Assembly: GCF_030697925.1 (NCBI RefSeq)
Contig: NZ_JAUYOJ010000013.1
Coordinates: 39,223 to 103,222 of the forward strand
Direction of reading: 5' to 3'
DNA from: Phenylobacterium sp.
Lineage (GTDB): Bacteria; Pseudomonadota; Alphaproteobacteria; Caulobacterales; Caulobacteraceae
Length of the DNA stretch: 64,000 nucleotides
Shown: one piece after another, positions 26,844 through 35,518 of the stretch
How the letters are laid out: every line of letters starts with the position of its first letter
Position numbering within the stretch: position 1 is the stretch's first letter
Program-made: the position numbers and the translations under genes
Notes under the pieces: generated by a model
The model's input: the letters and a program-made list of their open reading frames with translations, nothing else
The model's database searches: none
Told to the model about the DNA's origin: nothing

Positions 26844-28060
26844 CCGACGGGGCGGCGAACCCTCAGGCGCGGGTCTCGGCCTGGTCGGGCTGGGTCCTGG
26901 CCGGGCTGTTCGTCCTGGTCCCCTTCGCCGCCTGGGGCGGGCCGCTGGCCTTCGCCCCGATCCTCGCCCTGGCCGGCCTGCTGACCTTGAGGGGGCTGCG
27001 GATCATCGACGCCGACCGGCCGGCGGCCATCTCGGTGGTGGTGATCCTGGCCTGGTCGCTGGGCTCCATGGCCTGGAGCCCCTACACGCCCAGCGACCTC
27101 GAGGGGGCCACCGCCTTCAAGCTGATCGCCCAGGCGGCGCTCTACTGGGCCGTGCTCTGCGCCGCCCGCGACGCCACGCCGGGAACCCGGGCCGCCGCCC
27201 TGCGCATCCTGGCCTGGAGCCTGGCGGCGCTGGGCCTGCTGATCAGCATCGAGACCGCCACCGGCGCCTGGGTCTACCGCGCGCTACGCGATGCGATGGG
27301 TGATCCGATCCGGCCGGACCTCGCCGTCAAGAACGTCGCCCAGGCCGGGTTCGTCCTGGCCCTGCTGACTCCCGCCGCGGCGCTGGGCGCCATCCGCACG
27401 GGGGAGAGCCGCTGGCTGATCCTGCCCATGGCGGCGGGCAGCGTCGGGGTGGGCCTGCTGTTCGCCACCGACGCGCCGCTGGTCGCCCTGGTCGCGGCCC
27501 TGGCCTCGGGCCTCGCCGTCTATCGCTGGCCGGTCGTGGCACCCCGGGTGATGGCCGGCATGGCGGCGACCTTCTTCCTGGGCGCCCCGGCCATCGTCTG
27601 GGCCGCCCAGAAGCTCGGCGTCTATGCGATGGTCGAGGCCAGGATGCCGCTCTCCTGGGAGATGCGGATGGGCTATTGGCGGCGCGCGGTGGCCTGGATC
27701 GGCGACCACCCGATGCGCGGCTGGGGGCTGGACGCCAGCCGGATGTTCTCGCCGGGCATCAAGCTGCATCCGCACGACACGGCCCTGCAGCTCTGGCTGG
27801 AGCTCGGCCTGATCGGCGCCACGGCCGCGGCGGTGTTCTGGGCCACCATCCTGGCCGGACTCAGCCAGCCCACGCGCGATCCGGCCCGGGCGGTGGGGGC
27901 GGCCACGGCGGCGGCCTATCTCACCTATTCGGCCTTTTCCTTCGGGGTCTGGCAGGAATGGTTCCTGGCCATCGGAGCCCTGGCGGCGGCGGCCTGCCTG
28001 CTCGCGGCGCGACAGCGGGCGGCGGAAGCCCCATCGACGGCGCGGCCCTTATCGGAGTAG
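26840..28060 (+). CDS. O-antigen ligase (WaaL/Wzy_C)-like membrane protein
   Basis: This 406-residue protein has about 10-11 hydrophobic segments and a large loop with WRRAVAWIGDHPMRGWGLD and LHPHDTALQLWLELGLIG, the pattern of the Wzy_C/O-antigen ligase family. Such proteins join or polymerise surface glycans in the periplasmic face of the inner membrane. The start at 26840 overlaps the gor stop by four bases (ATGA), so it is translationally coupled to it although functionally unrelated. Whether it is a ligase or polymerase is undecided. No other glycan genes are adjacent. Confidence 0.82.
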   Translation: MTDGAANPQARVSAWSGWVLAGLFVLVPFAAWGGPLAFAPILALAGLLTLRGLRIIDADRPAAISVVVILAWSLGSMAWSPYTPSDLEGATAFKLIAQAALYWAVLCAARDATPGTRAAALRILAWSLAALGLLISIETATGAWVYRALRDAMGDPIRPDLAVKNVAQAGFVLALLTPAAALGAIRTGESRWLILPMAAGSVGVGLLFATDAPLVALVAALASGLAVYRWPVVAPRVMAGMAATFFLGAPAIVWAAQKLGVYAMVEARMPLSWEMRMGYWRRAVAWIGDHPMRGWGLDASRMFSPGIKLHPHDTALQLWLELGLIGATAAAVFWATILAGLSQPTRDPARAVGAATAAAYLTYSAFSFGVWQEWFLAIGALAAAACLLAARQRAAEAPSTARPLSE

Positions 28061-28112
28061 AAGGCGCGGTTTCGTTTGCCCGCAAATCCGCGTGCAGGCG
28101 TGGAGTTGAGAC

Positions 28113-29492
28113 ATGACCGAACACTGGACGCCCGCTTCGTGGAGAAAAAAACCCGCGAAACACCTGCCCACCGACTATCCGGATCAGGCGGCGCTGGCCG
28201 GTGTGGAGCAGACCTTGCGCGGCATGCCGCCGCTGGTGTTCGCCGGCGAGGCGCGGCGGCTGAAGAGCCTGCTGGGCGATGTGGCGGCGGGCAAGGCCTT
28301 CCTGCTGCAGGGTGGCGACTGCGCCGAGAGCTTCAAGGAATTCCACGCCGACAACATCCGCGACACCTTCCGGCTGATCTTGCAGATGGCGGTGGTGCTG
28401 ACCTTCGCGGGGGGCAAACCCGTTGTGAAGGTGGGCCGCATGGCCGGCCAGTTCGCCAAGCCACGCTCGGCGGCCACCGAGACCATCGAGGGGGTCGAGC
28501 TGCCCTCCTATCGCGGCGACATCATCAACGGCATGGACTTCGACGCCGCCAGCCGCGTGCCCGATCCCCAGCGCCTGCTGCAGGCCTACGGCCAGTCGGC
28601 CTCGACGCTCAACCTGCTGCGGGCCTTCGCCGGCGGCGGCTATGCCGACCTCTACAACATCCATCGCTGGACCCTGGGCTTCGTGGCCGACAGTCCGCAG
28701 GGCGCCAAGTACCGCGAACTCTCGGAGAAGATCAGCGAGGCCCTGACCTTCATGGCCGCCATCGGGGTCACCCCCGAGAGCCAGCCCGACCTGCACCGGG
28801 TGGAGTTCTTCACCAGCCACGAGGCCCTGTTGCTGGGCTTCGAGGAGGCCATGACCCGCGTCGATTCCACCTCGGGCGAGTGGTACGACACCTCCGCCCA
28901 CCTGGTCTGGATCGGCGAGCGCACCCGCGACCTGGACGGCGCCCATGTCGAGTACTTCCGCGGCATCCGCAACCCGATCGGCGTCAAGTGCGGCCCGACC
29001 ATGGAGCCGGACGATCTGCTGCGCCTGATGGAGACCCTGAACCCGCGGGACGAGCCCGGCCGGCTGACGCTCTACGGCCGCTTCGGCGCCGACAAGATCG
29101 CCGCGCGCCTGCCGCGCCTGCTGGACGCCACCAAGCGTTCCGGCCGTACGGTGGTCTGGGCCATCGACCCGATGCACGGCAATACGCTGACCGCCACCAA
29201 CGGCTACAAGACCCGCCCCTTCGACCGCATCCTGTCGGAGGTGAAGAGCTTTGTGGAGATCGCCAAGGCCGAGGGCGTCCACCCCGGCGGCGTGCACCTG
29301 GAGATGACCGGCCAGAACGTCACCGAGTGCCTGGGCGGTGCGCGGGCCCTGACCGAGGGCGACCTGGCCGACCGCTACCACACCCACTGCGACCCGCGGC
29401 TCAATGGCGAACAAGCCCTGGAGCTCGCCTTCCTGGTGGCCGAGAAGCTGAAGGAAGAGCGGATCGAGGCGGCCCTGCGCGCGGCGGTCTGA
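28113..29492 (+). CDS. Class II 3-deoxy-7-phosphoheptulonate (DAHP) synthase
   Basis: This enzyme condenses phosphoenolpyruvate and erythrose 4-phosphate, the first step of the shikimate pathway. The 459-residue protein is of the plant-like type II family: [11 protein letters not shown] with the metal-binding Cys, [29 protein letters not shown] and [12 protein letters not shown] are all present. The start at 28113 is supported by GGAG upstream and homology from residue 5 ([15 protein letters not shown]). Two strong hairpins follow the stop. Confidence 0.95.
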   Translation: MTEHWTPASWRKKPAKHLPTDYPDQAALAGVEQTLRGMPPLVFAGEARRLKSLLGDVAAGKAFLLQGGDCAESFKEFHADNIRDTFRLILQMAVVLTFAGGKPVVKVGRMAGQFAKPRSAATETIEGVELPSYRGDIINGMDFDAASRVPDPQRLLQAYGQSASTLNLLRAFAGGGYADLYNIHRWTLGFVADSPQGAKYRELSEKISEALTFMAAIGVTPESQPDLHRVEFFTSHEALLLGFEEAMTRVDSTSGEWYDTSAHLVWIGERTRDLDGAHVEYFRGIRNPIGVKCGPTMEPDDLLRLMETLNPRDEPGRLTLYGRFGADKIAARLPRLLDATKRSGRTVVWAIDPMHGNTLTATNGYKTRPFDRILSEVKSFVEIAKAEGVHPGGVHLEMTGQNVTECLGGARALTEGDLADRYHTHCDPRLNGEQALELAFLVAEKLKEERIEAALRAAV

Positions 29493-29524
29493 ACCGTCGC
29501 AGGGCCCCTGTGCCTCCGCGGCCA

Positions 29525-29563
29525 CCGGCGCCCTGAAAACGGGCGCCGGCGAAGAAGCTTCGC
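29525..29563 (+). terminator. Tandem hairpins after DAHP synthase
   Basis: CCGGCGCCC and GGGCGCCGG form a perfect 9-base-pair stem with a 7-base loop (29525-29549). GCGAAG/CTTCGC forms a second, smaller stem directly after it (29549-29563). No clear T-tract follows. They probably end or punctuate the DAHP synthase transcript. Confidence 0.55.
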
Positions 29564-29620
29564 TTGCCGCCGCCGCGATGAACCGCCACCTTCCGGGCTT
29601 CTTTGAAAACCGGTGCTGAA

Positions 29621-30994
29621 ATGGCCGATCCGGCCCACGCGCCCCTTCCTGAAGGGCGCGAACAAAACGTCGTCCGCAAGGAAACGGCCGAGCTGTGGAA
29701 GCTCTCCTGGCCGGTCGTGCTGTCGCGCCTGGGCATCATGGTCATGGGCCTGTCGGACGCCATCGTGGTCGGACGCTTCTCGGCAACGGAACTCGGCTAC
29801 CACGCCCTGGCCTGGGCCCCCACCAGCGTGGTGGTGACCATGGCCGTGGGCCTGCTGACCGGCGTCCAGGTGATGACCGCCCGGGCGATCGGGGAGGGCC
29901 GGCGCGAACGGACCGGGGCGGTGCTACGCCGCGGCCTGGCCTACAGCTTCTGGATCGGCGTGGTCTCCATGGCCGTGACCCTGCTGGCGGGACCGGGCTT
30001 CCTGCACGTGATCGGGCTGGAAACGGACCTGGCCGACGGGGCCAGCCGCGCCATGCTGATTTTCGCCCTGTCCCTGCCGGGCTACGCCTTCAGCGTTGCC
30101 GCCAGCTTTTGGCTGGAGGGTTTGGGCCGGCCCGGACCGGGGGCGGTGATGATGTGGATCGCCAATGCGGTGAACCTCGGCCTGCTGCTGATCCTGGTGC
30201 CGGGGAACTTCGGCCTCCCGGCCCTGGGGGCGGTCGGCGGCGCCTGGGCGACCACAGGGGCGCGGACCTTCCTGGCCGTCGCCATGCTGGTCTTCATCTT
30301 GATGATGAAGGAGAGCCGGACGCTGGGGGTGTTCGACAAGCCGGAGCGCGACCGGGCCGCCGAGCACGAGCAGCGCCGCATCGGCTATGGCGCGGGCGCC
30401 TCGAACTTCTTCGAGGTGGCGGCCTTCGCCTCGATGAACATCTTTGCCGGCTGGATGGGCGGGCTGACCGTGGCCGCCTGGGCGGTGGTGCTGAACGTGG
30501 CGGCCCTGGTCTTCATGGTGCCGCTGGGCCTCTCCACCGGCACCGCCGTGATGGTCGGCCGGGCCTATGGGGCTCGCGACAAGGGCGGCGTGGTGCGCGG
30601 GGGCCTGATCGGCTTCGCCATGACAGCGGCGTTCGGAGCGGTTATCTCCCTGGTGATCTGGCCTGCCGCCGGGCTCATCAGCCAAGCCTACACCTCCGAC
30701 CCCCGGGTGATCGCCATGGCCTCCGCGGCCCTGGTGCTGTCGTGCCTGTTCTTCCTCGTCGACGCCCTGCAGGTGGTGATCGCCCAGGCCCTGCGGGCGC
30801 GCGGCGACGTCTGGCTGCCGACTTTCACCCACCTGACCAGCTATGTGTTCGTCATGATGCCGCTGGCCTGGTGGCTGGCCATCCCGATGAATCTGGGCTT
30901 GAACGGCATCGTCTGGGGCGTGGTCGGCGCCTCGTTCCTGTCGGCGGGCCTGCTCGGCGCCCGGTTCTGGCAGCTCAGCCGCCGGCCGCTCTAG
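29621..30994 (+). CDS. MATE-family multidrug/toxin efflux transporter
   Basis: This 457-residue inner-membrane protein has about 12 hydrophobic helices in two similar halves. Helix 1 is preceded by ETAELWKLSWPVVLSRLG, then VMGLSDAIVVGRFSATELG, as in NorM/MATE antiporters, which export cationic compounds using Na+ or H+. The ATG at 29621 is chosen over an in-frame TTG at 29603. A normal-length single gene with no visible operon partner; the substrate is unknown. Confidence 0.9.
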   Translation: MADPAHAPLPEGREQNVVRKETAELWKLSWPVVLSRLGIMVMGLSDAIVVGRFSATELGYHALAWAPTSVVVTMAVGLLTGVQVMTARAIGEGRRERTGAVLRRGLAYSFWIGVVSMAVTLLAGPGFLHVIGLETDLADGASRAMLIFALSLPGYAFSVAASFWLEGLGRPGPGAVMMWIANAVNLGLLLILVPGNFGLPALGAVGGAWATTGARTFLAVAMLVFILMMKESRTLGVFDKPERDRAAEHEQRRIGYGAGASNFFEVAAFASMNIFAGWMGGLTVAAWAVVLNVAALVFMVPLGLSTGTAVMVGRAYGARDKGGVVRGGLIGFAMTAAFGAVISLVIWPAAGLISQAYTSDPRVIAMASAALVLSCLFFLVDALQVVIAQALRARGDVWLPTFTHLTSYVFVMMPLAWWLAIPMNLGLNGIVWGVVGASFLSAGLLGARFWQLSRRPL

Positions 30995-31048
30995 GCGATT
31001 TCTCGAGCATTTGACGAAGGATTCACCGCGGTCTGTCAGGACTGGGCC

Positions 31049-31444
31049 ATGGTCCCGTCCACGCAGAACGCCGCCCGGTTCCTCCTGATCGCCGCCGGCC
31101 TGATCTGCGCCGTCGGTATGATCGGCCCGTTCCAGGGCGTGGAGAAGGCCTTCGTGCCCGCCGACAAGGCGGCGCACTTCATCGCCTTCTATGGCCTGAC
31201 CGCCCTGATGATGGCCGCCTTCCGCAAGAACCGCCGGCTGGAGATCGCGCTCTCGGCCGCCCTGCTGGGCGGCTCGATCGAGATCGCGCAGATGGTCGTG
31301 GGCCGCGGTGTCAGCCTAAGCGATCTGGCCGCCGATGCGGCCGGCGCCTTCGCGGTCTGGACGCCCATGTGGCTGCAGTCCTTGCGCAGCGGGCCCTACG
31401 AGGAGCGTCGGGCGCAGGCGGCGAAAGCCGCCGAGATCGCCTAG
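31049..31444 (+). CDS. VanZ-like membrane protein
   Basis: This 131-residue protein has four hydrophobic segments and the VanZ-family pattern DKAAHFIAFYGLTALMMAAF, then GGSIEIAQMVVGRGVSLSDLAADAAG. The family is named after a teicoplanin-resistance protein, but most members are of unknown function in the membrane. Its stop codon shares CTAG with the convergent gene at 31441. Confidence 0.82.
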   Translation: MVPSTQNAARFLLIAAGLICAVGMIGPFQGVEKAFVPADKAAHFIAFYGLTALMMAAFRKNRRLEIALSAALLGGSIEIAQMVVGRGVSLSDLAADAAGAFAVWTPMWLQSLRSGPYEERRAQAAKAAEIA

Positions 31445-32343
31445 GCTTCCACGCCCAGGATCCAGCCTTCTTCCTGCTCCGCATCCAGCACCACGTCGGC
31501 CGCGGCGGTCTTGCCCGGCCCGAAGGCCGCCGCCAACTTGCCCGCCTCGTCCAGCTTGGCGAAATGCTCGGCGGTCACCCGCACCTGGGCCTGGTCCTTG
31601 ACCTCGCCGGGCGCCGGCTGGGCCTTATAAAGCGACGGATAGACCTCGGCGACCACCACCTCGACCCCGGCCAGGTCGGCCTCGGTGAGGGGCTTGAAGC
31701 CGGTCTCGAAGGGCCAGGCGCGCAGCGCGTCGCCGCGGGCGAGCTTCAGGCGGCGGACCGCCGGGATGCCCAGGATCGCCTGACCGCCCACTGAGCCGTT
31801 GTAATAGAGCTTCCAGATCGACGAGGCGCCCTTGGCGGCAAGGTCGGCCCGGCGGAACTCCGGCAGATCATCTGGGCCATGGGCCTTGGTGCGCTTGGGC
31901 TGCAGGGTGGTGAGCGCGTCCTTGGGCGGGCAGCCCCAGAACGGGAAAGGCCCGCCGGTCAGGCGCCGGTTGATTTCCGAGCCCACGCCGAAGCGGTTGT
32001 TGGTGTTGTCGGCCTTGTCCTTGACCATCTTGTCGAGCTGGTCCCAGACCGCGCGCCAGGGAAGCTCGCCCGGCAGCTTCAGGCCGGCGGCCAGGCCGCG
32101 CGGGAAGCCCAGCGGGAAGTCGAAGCCCACCAGGGCGCGCTCGCCGCGCTTCCTCAGGTCGTCGAGGATCTCGGCCAGCTTCTTCTCGGCCTCGGCGCGG
32201 GTGGCCGGGTTGTGGCTCTCATAGGCCAGGCGGAAGCGCACATCGCGCTTCATCACCCCGATCCAGACGGAATCCGCCCCCGTGGACGGCTTGGCCGCCG
32301 CGCTCCAGTCGACGATCACATAGGCGCTGAAGAGACGGGACAC
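31441..32343 (-). CDS. Conserved protein with RNase H-like (DUF429-type) features
   Basis: The 300-residue product starts at a GTG (32343) supported by GGAG upstream; the frame is open further but homology-like sequence begins at SRLFSAYVIVDWSAAA. An early Asp in VIVDWSAA and a second in VGFDFPLGFP suggest an RNase H-like fold with two acidic positions. Related alphaproteobacterial proteins are sometimes labelled CbiG or molybdopterin-related, without clear support. NTNNRFGVGSEINRR and WGCPPKD are striking conserved-looking stretches. The function is unknown. It overlaps the VanZ gene tail-to-tail by four bases. Confidence 0.7.
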   Translation of the reverse strand: MSRLFSAYVIVDWSAAAKPSTGADSVWIGVMKRDVRFRLAYESHNPATRAEAEKKLAEILDDLRKRGERALVGFDFPLGFPRGLAAGLKLPGELPWRAVWDQLDKMVKDKADNTNNRFGVGSEINRRLTGGPFPFWGCPPKDALTTLQPKRTKAHGPDDLPEFRRADLAAKGASSIWKLYYNGSVGGQAILGIPAVRRLKLARGDALRAWPFETGFKPLTEADLAGVEVVVAEVYPSLYKAQPAPGEVKDQAQVRVTAEHFAKLDEAGKLAAAFGPGKTAAADVVLDAEQEEGWILGVEA

Positions 32344-32429
32344 TTGAGAAGCTCCGGGGAGGATACCCCGGGCTTGTAGCGGCTCGCTCCCGGCGGGCCA
32401 ACGCCGGAAGCGGCCGTAGCCAAAGGAAA

Positions 32430-33431
32430 CTAGGAGAGCTTGACCAGCATCTTGCCGAAGTTCTCGCCGGAGAAGAGCGCCAGGAAGGCGTCGGGGGCCT
32501 TCTCGATGCCCTCCATTACGGTCTCGCGCCACTTGATCTTGCCCGCGGCGTGCCAGTCGGCGAGCTCCTTGTGGAAGGCCGGCTGCAGGTCGTAGTGGCT
32601 GGAGACGATGAAGCCCTCCATGCGGAGCTGCTTGCCCACGGTCAGGAAGATGTTGGAAGGGCCGGGCGGGGGCGTGGCTTCGTTGTACATCGAGATCATG
32701 CCGCACATGGCGAAGCGGGCCTTGAGGTTGGCGGAGTTGAGCGCCGCCACCAGATGGTCGCCGCCGACATTCTCGAAATAGACGTCGATGCCCTCCGGCG
32801 CGGCGCGCTCCAGGGCCGCCACGATGGGCTCGGCCTTGTAGTCGATGGCAACGTCGACCCCCAGCTCGTCGCGCAGGAAGGCGGTCTTCGCAGGCCCGCC
32901 GGCCGAGCCGATCACCTTGTGGCCCTTGAGCTTGGCGATCTGGCAGACCACCGAGCCGACGGCGCCGGCGGCGGCCGAGACGAACACCACATCGCCCTCC
33001 TTCAGGGCCGCGACCCGCAGCAGGCCGGCATAGGCGGTCATGCCGGGCATGCCGGCGACGCCCAGGAAGGCCTGGACCGGCAGGCCGAAGGTGTCGAGCT
33101 TCTGGACCGCGGCGGCCGGGGCGTTGAAGGCCTCGCGCCAGCCGAAGAAGCTCTGCACGAGGTCGCCCGGCTTGAAGGCCGGATCGTTGGAGGCGATCAC
33201 CTCGCCGGTGGCGCCGCCCTGCATGGCCTCGCCCAGGGCGAAGGGCGGGGTGTAGCTCTTGGCGTCGTTCATGCGCCCACGCATGTAGGGATCCACCGTC
33301 ATCCAGGTGTTGCGCACCTGGACCTCGCCGGGGCCCGGATCGGGCAGGGTGATCGTGGTCAGTTCAAAGTTGTCGGCGGTCGGTAGGCCGACGGGGCGGC
33401 TCTTCAGGCGGATCTCGCGCGAGGTCGTCAT
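32430..33431 (-). CDS. NADP-dependent oxidoreductase, CurA/PTGR-like (MDR superfamily)
   Basis: This 333-residue medium-chain reductase lacks zinc ligands and carries the family marks VDPYMRGRMND, GMPGMTAYAGL, VFVSAAAGAVGSVVCQIAK and YFENVGGD. Members reduce alpha,beta-unsaturated ketones or aldehydes (for example curcumin or leukotriene derivatives) with NADPH. The start at 33431 is preceded by GGAG and gives a normal length; the frame stays open to 33506. It is divergent from the Gfo/Idh gene across a 120-base region where no clear operator was seen. Confidence 0.9.
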   Translation of the reverse strand: MTTSREIRLKSRPVGLPTADNFELTTITLPDPGPGEVQVRNTWMTVDPYMRGRMNDAKSYTPPFALGEAMQGGATGEVIASNDPAFKPGDLVQSFFGWREAFNAPAAAVQKLDTFGLPVQAFLGVAGMPGMTAYAGLLRVAALKEGDVVFVSAAAGAVGSVVCQIAKLKGHKVIGSAGGPAKTAFLRDELGVDVAIDYKAEPIVAALERAAPEGIDVYFENVGGDHLVAALNSANLKARFAMCGMISMYNEATPPPGPSNIFLTVGKQLRMEGFIVSSHYDLQPAFHKELADWHAAGKIKWRETVMEGIEKAPDAFLALFSGENFGKMLVKLS

Positions 33432-33551
33432 GGGGGGCGTCTCCTTACACCGTAAGCGGCGTTCAAACGGATGTTTAAGACAAAGCGCCGTGTGGCGTCG
33501 ACCCACAACGGCGTGTTAGGCGCGCAGCGAGCGATTTTCGGAGCTGAGTCC

Positions 33552-34478
33552 ATGGCTGAACCCCTGCGAGGCGGCGTCATCGGCGCCGGCGTGTTCGGCG
33601 GCCACCATGCACGCAAGTATGCCGGGGCGCCGGGGGCGGTGCTGTCGGCGGTGCTGGACACCCACCATCCGGACCGGGCCGCGGCCATCGCCGTGCCCCT
33701 GGGCGGGCGGGCCTTCTACAAGCTGGACGAGTTCCTGGAGGCGGTGGATGTGGTCACCATAGCCTCGCCGGCCAGCGTCCACGCCGAGGGCGCGCTGGCG
33801 GCGCTCGCCGCCGGCAAGCCGATCTATGTGGAAAAGCCCCTGGCGGTCAGCCTGGCCGACGCTGACAAGATCATCGCCGAGGCGGCCAAGCGGAAACTGG
33901 TCATCGCCTGCGGCCACCAGGAGCGGGTGGTGTTCCAGGCCATGGGCCTGTTCGACATCCCCGAGCAACCCTTGAGGCTCGAGTCCGTGCGCCACGGCAT
34001 GCCCTCGGAGCGCAGCCTGGACGTCTCGGTGGTGCTGGACCTGATGATCCACGACCTGGACCTGGCCCTGTCGCTGTCGGCCGCCCAGCCCATGGCGGTG
34101 GAGGGCGCTGGCAAGGTCGACTTCTCCGGCGGCTGGGACCGGGCCCGCGCCGAGGTCAGTTTCGACGACGGCTTCACGGCGCTCTTCGACTCCTCGCGCA
34201 TGGAGCTGGCGCGCAAGCGGACCATGAAGCTGGTCTATCCGTCGGGCGAGGTGGAGATCGACTTCGTCACCCGGGCCTTCCGCAACACGACGGGCTATCC
34301 GCTAAATCCCGACTATGCCGACACCCCGGCGGTGAAGGACACCCTGGCCACCAGCGTCGAGGGCTTCCTGGCCGCCGTGCGGGGCCAGGCGCCTCGCCCC
34401 ATCGTGACGGCGGAGGAGGCGGCCAGGGCGCTCGATCTGGCGCTCGCCGTCGAACAGGCGTTGGAGGACGCAAGGTAA
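33552..34478 (+). CDS. Gfo/Idh/MocA-family oxidoreductase
   Basis: This 308-residue protein has an N-terminal Rossmann domain (GVIGAGVFGGHHARKY, residues 8-23) and the family signature EKPLAVSLADADKII near residues 95-109, followed by an alpha/beta substrate domain with SVVLDLMIHDLDLAL. Such enzymes oxidise or reduce sugars, inositols and related compounds with NAD(P). The Met at 33552 is chosen over an upstream ATG at 33471 because homology begins there. The substrate is unknown. Confidence 0.88.
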   Translation: MAEPLRGGVIGAGVFGGHHARKYAGAPGAVLSAVLDTHHPDRAAAIAVPLGGRAFYKLDEFLEAVDVVTIASPASVHAEGALAALAAGKPIYVEKPLAVSLADADKIIAEAAKRKLVIACGHQERVVFQAMGLFDIPEQPLRLESVRHGMPSERSLDVSVVLDLMIHDLDLALSLSAAQPMAVEGAGKVDFSGGWDRARAEVSFDDGFTALFDSSRMELARKRTMKLVYPSGEVEIDFVTRAFRNTTGYPLNPDYADTPAVKDTLATSVEGFLAAVRGQAPRPIVTAEEAARALDLALAVEQALEDAR

Positions 34479-34517
34479 GGGCGCTAGGCTGGCGAAAACC
34501 TCGGGAGGAGCCTCGCC

Positions 34518-34997
34518 ATGGCCCAAGACGCCTACGATTTCTCGTTCAATTCCATCGATGGCGCGCCGCTGCCCCTGACCAGCTTCAAGGACAAGGTGGT
34601 CCTGGTGGTGAACACCGCCTCCAAATGCGGCCTGACCCCGCAATACGAGGGCCTGGAAAAGCTCTATTCCGAATACAAGGACAAGGGGCTGGTGGTGCTG
34701 GGCGTGCCCAGCAACCAGTTCGCCGGTCAGGAACCGGGCACGGACGCCGAGATCGCCGACTTCTGCATGACCAACTTCTCGGTCGACTTCCCGATGACCA
34801 GCAAGACCGACGTGAAGGGCGACGAGGCCCATCCGTTCTACAAGTGGGCCAAGGACACCCTCGGCGAACCCGCCGAACCGGTCTGGAACTTCCACAAGCT
34901 GCTGGTCGGCAAGGACGGCAAGCTGATCCGCGCCTTCGGCCCGCGAACCGAACCCCTGGACAACGAACTCACCGGGGCGATCGAGGCGGCGCTCTAA
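34518..34997 (+). CDS. Glutathione peroxidase (thiol peroxidase type)
   Basis: This 159-residue enzyme reduces hydroperoxides using glutathione or thioredoxin. The peroxidatic Cys37 lies in NTASKCGLTPQY, with the partner Gln in GVPSNQFAGQEPG and Trp/Asn in WNFHKLLVGKDGK. It is a cysteine, not a selenocysteine, form of normal length. GGGAGGAG precedes the start. The last 60 bases of the gene plus the following few bases are repeated at 35358-35425 (see repeats). Confidence 0.94.
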   Translation: MAQDAYDFSFNSIDGAPLPLTSFKDKVVLVVNTASKCGLTPQYEGLEKLYSEYKDKGLVVLGVPSNQFAGQEPGTDAEIADFCMTNFSVDFPMTSKTDVKGDEAHPFYKWAKDTLGEPAEPVWNFHKLLVGKDGKLIRAFGPRTEPLDNELTGAIEAAL

Positions 34998-35001
34998 GGC
35001 G
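34934..35001 (+). repeat. Direct repeat copy 1: 3' end of glutathione peroxidase gene
   Basis: These 68 bases, covering the last 20 codons, the stop and four more bases, match 35358-35425 with only two differences. The differences are CTC versus CTG (both Leu) and TAA versus TAG (both stop), so coding meaning is conserved in both copies. Confidence 0.92.
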
Positions 35002-35006
35002 TCGAC

Positions 35007-35321
35007 GTGGCCGTGGACTTGGGATCGATGTTTTGGATCTTGGTGATCGCGCCGATGTTTATCGGATCAATCGCGACGTTTCGGTGGGGCTCTAGAGGGT
35101 TGCTCGCGGCGCTAGCCGCCGGCCCGGCGATAGGGTTGGGCCTTGGTGTCTACGTCTTCATCCATGAGATCAGGCATCCGCCAAAGGTCATTCCGTACTC
35201 AGGGCCGGTGCTTCCCTTCATGTTGATCGCCATTCCAGGTTTTGTGATCGGCGGCGTGGGTGGCGGCGTCGGCTTGGTCGTTCGCGCATTGTCCCGGCGC
35301 GGGAGCAAGGCGGCGCACTAA
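35007..35321 (+). CDS. Small membrane protein of unknown function
   Basis: This 104-residue ORF starts with GTG at 35007 (an ATG at 35028 is possible). It has three hydrophobic segments: FWILVIAPMFIGSIATF, LLAALAAGPAIGLGLGVYVF and FMLIAIPGFVIGGVGGGVGL. Codons such as AGA, AGG, ATA, CTA, TCA and TTT are used freely, unlike the neighbours, which almost always end in G or C. It begins 9 bases after the glutathione peroxidase stop and lies wholly between the two copies of the 68-base repeat. No family was recognised. Recent acquisition is likely. Confidence 0.6.
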   Translation: MAVDLGSMFWILVIAPMFIGSIATFRWGSRGLLAALAAGPAIGLGLGVYVFIHEIRHPPKVIPYSGPVLPFMLIAIPGFVIGGVGGGVGLVVRALSRRGSKAAH

Positions 35322-35357
35322 GGCTTCACCTACTCAACCCAACGAAGCTCAATCCCG

Positions 35358-35425
35358 CTTCGGCCCGCGAACCGAACCCCTGGACAACGAACTCACCGGG
35401 GCGATCGAGGCGGCGCTGTAGGGCG
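35358..35425 (+). repeat. Direct repeat copy 2: orphan 3' end of glutathione peroxidase gene
   Basis: This is a second copy of the end of the glutathione peroxidase gene, without the rest of the gene. It matches 34934-35001 at 66 of 68 positions; both changes are silent. It lies in the 197-base gap before the TonB receptor and is the only notable feature found there. It looks like the original gene end displaced by an insertion of 424 bases. Confidence 0.9.
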
Positions 35426-35518
35426 ACACCCGCGCTGAAACTTCATCGGAGCTTTGCAACACCGTCACCTGCCTAGTCCAGAGCCACGCCTTCGAGAAAA
35501 TCAGGGTTCGAGGGCGTC

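Noticed and set aside
29603..29620. TTG start for the MATE transporter
   Set aside because: No ribosome binding site precedes it, and the ATG at 29621 gives the usual N-terminus.
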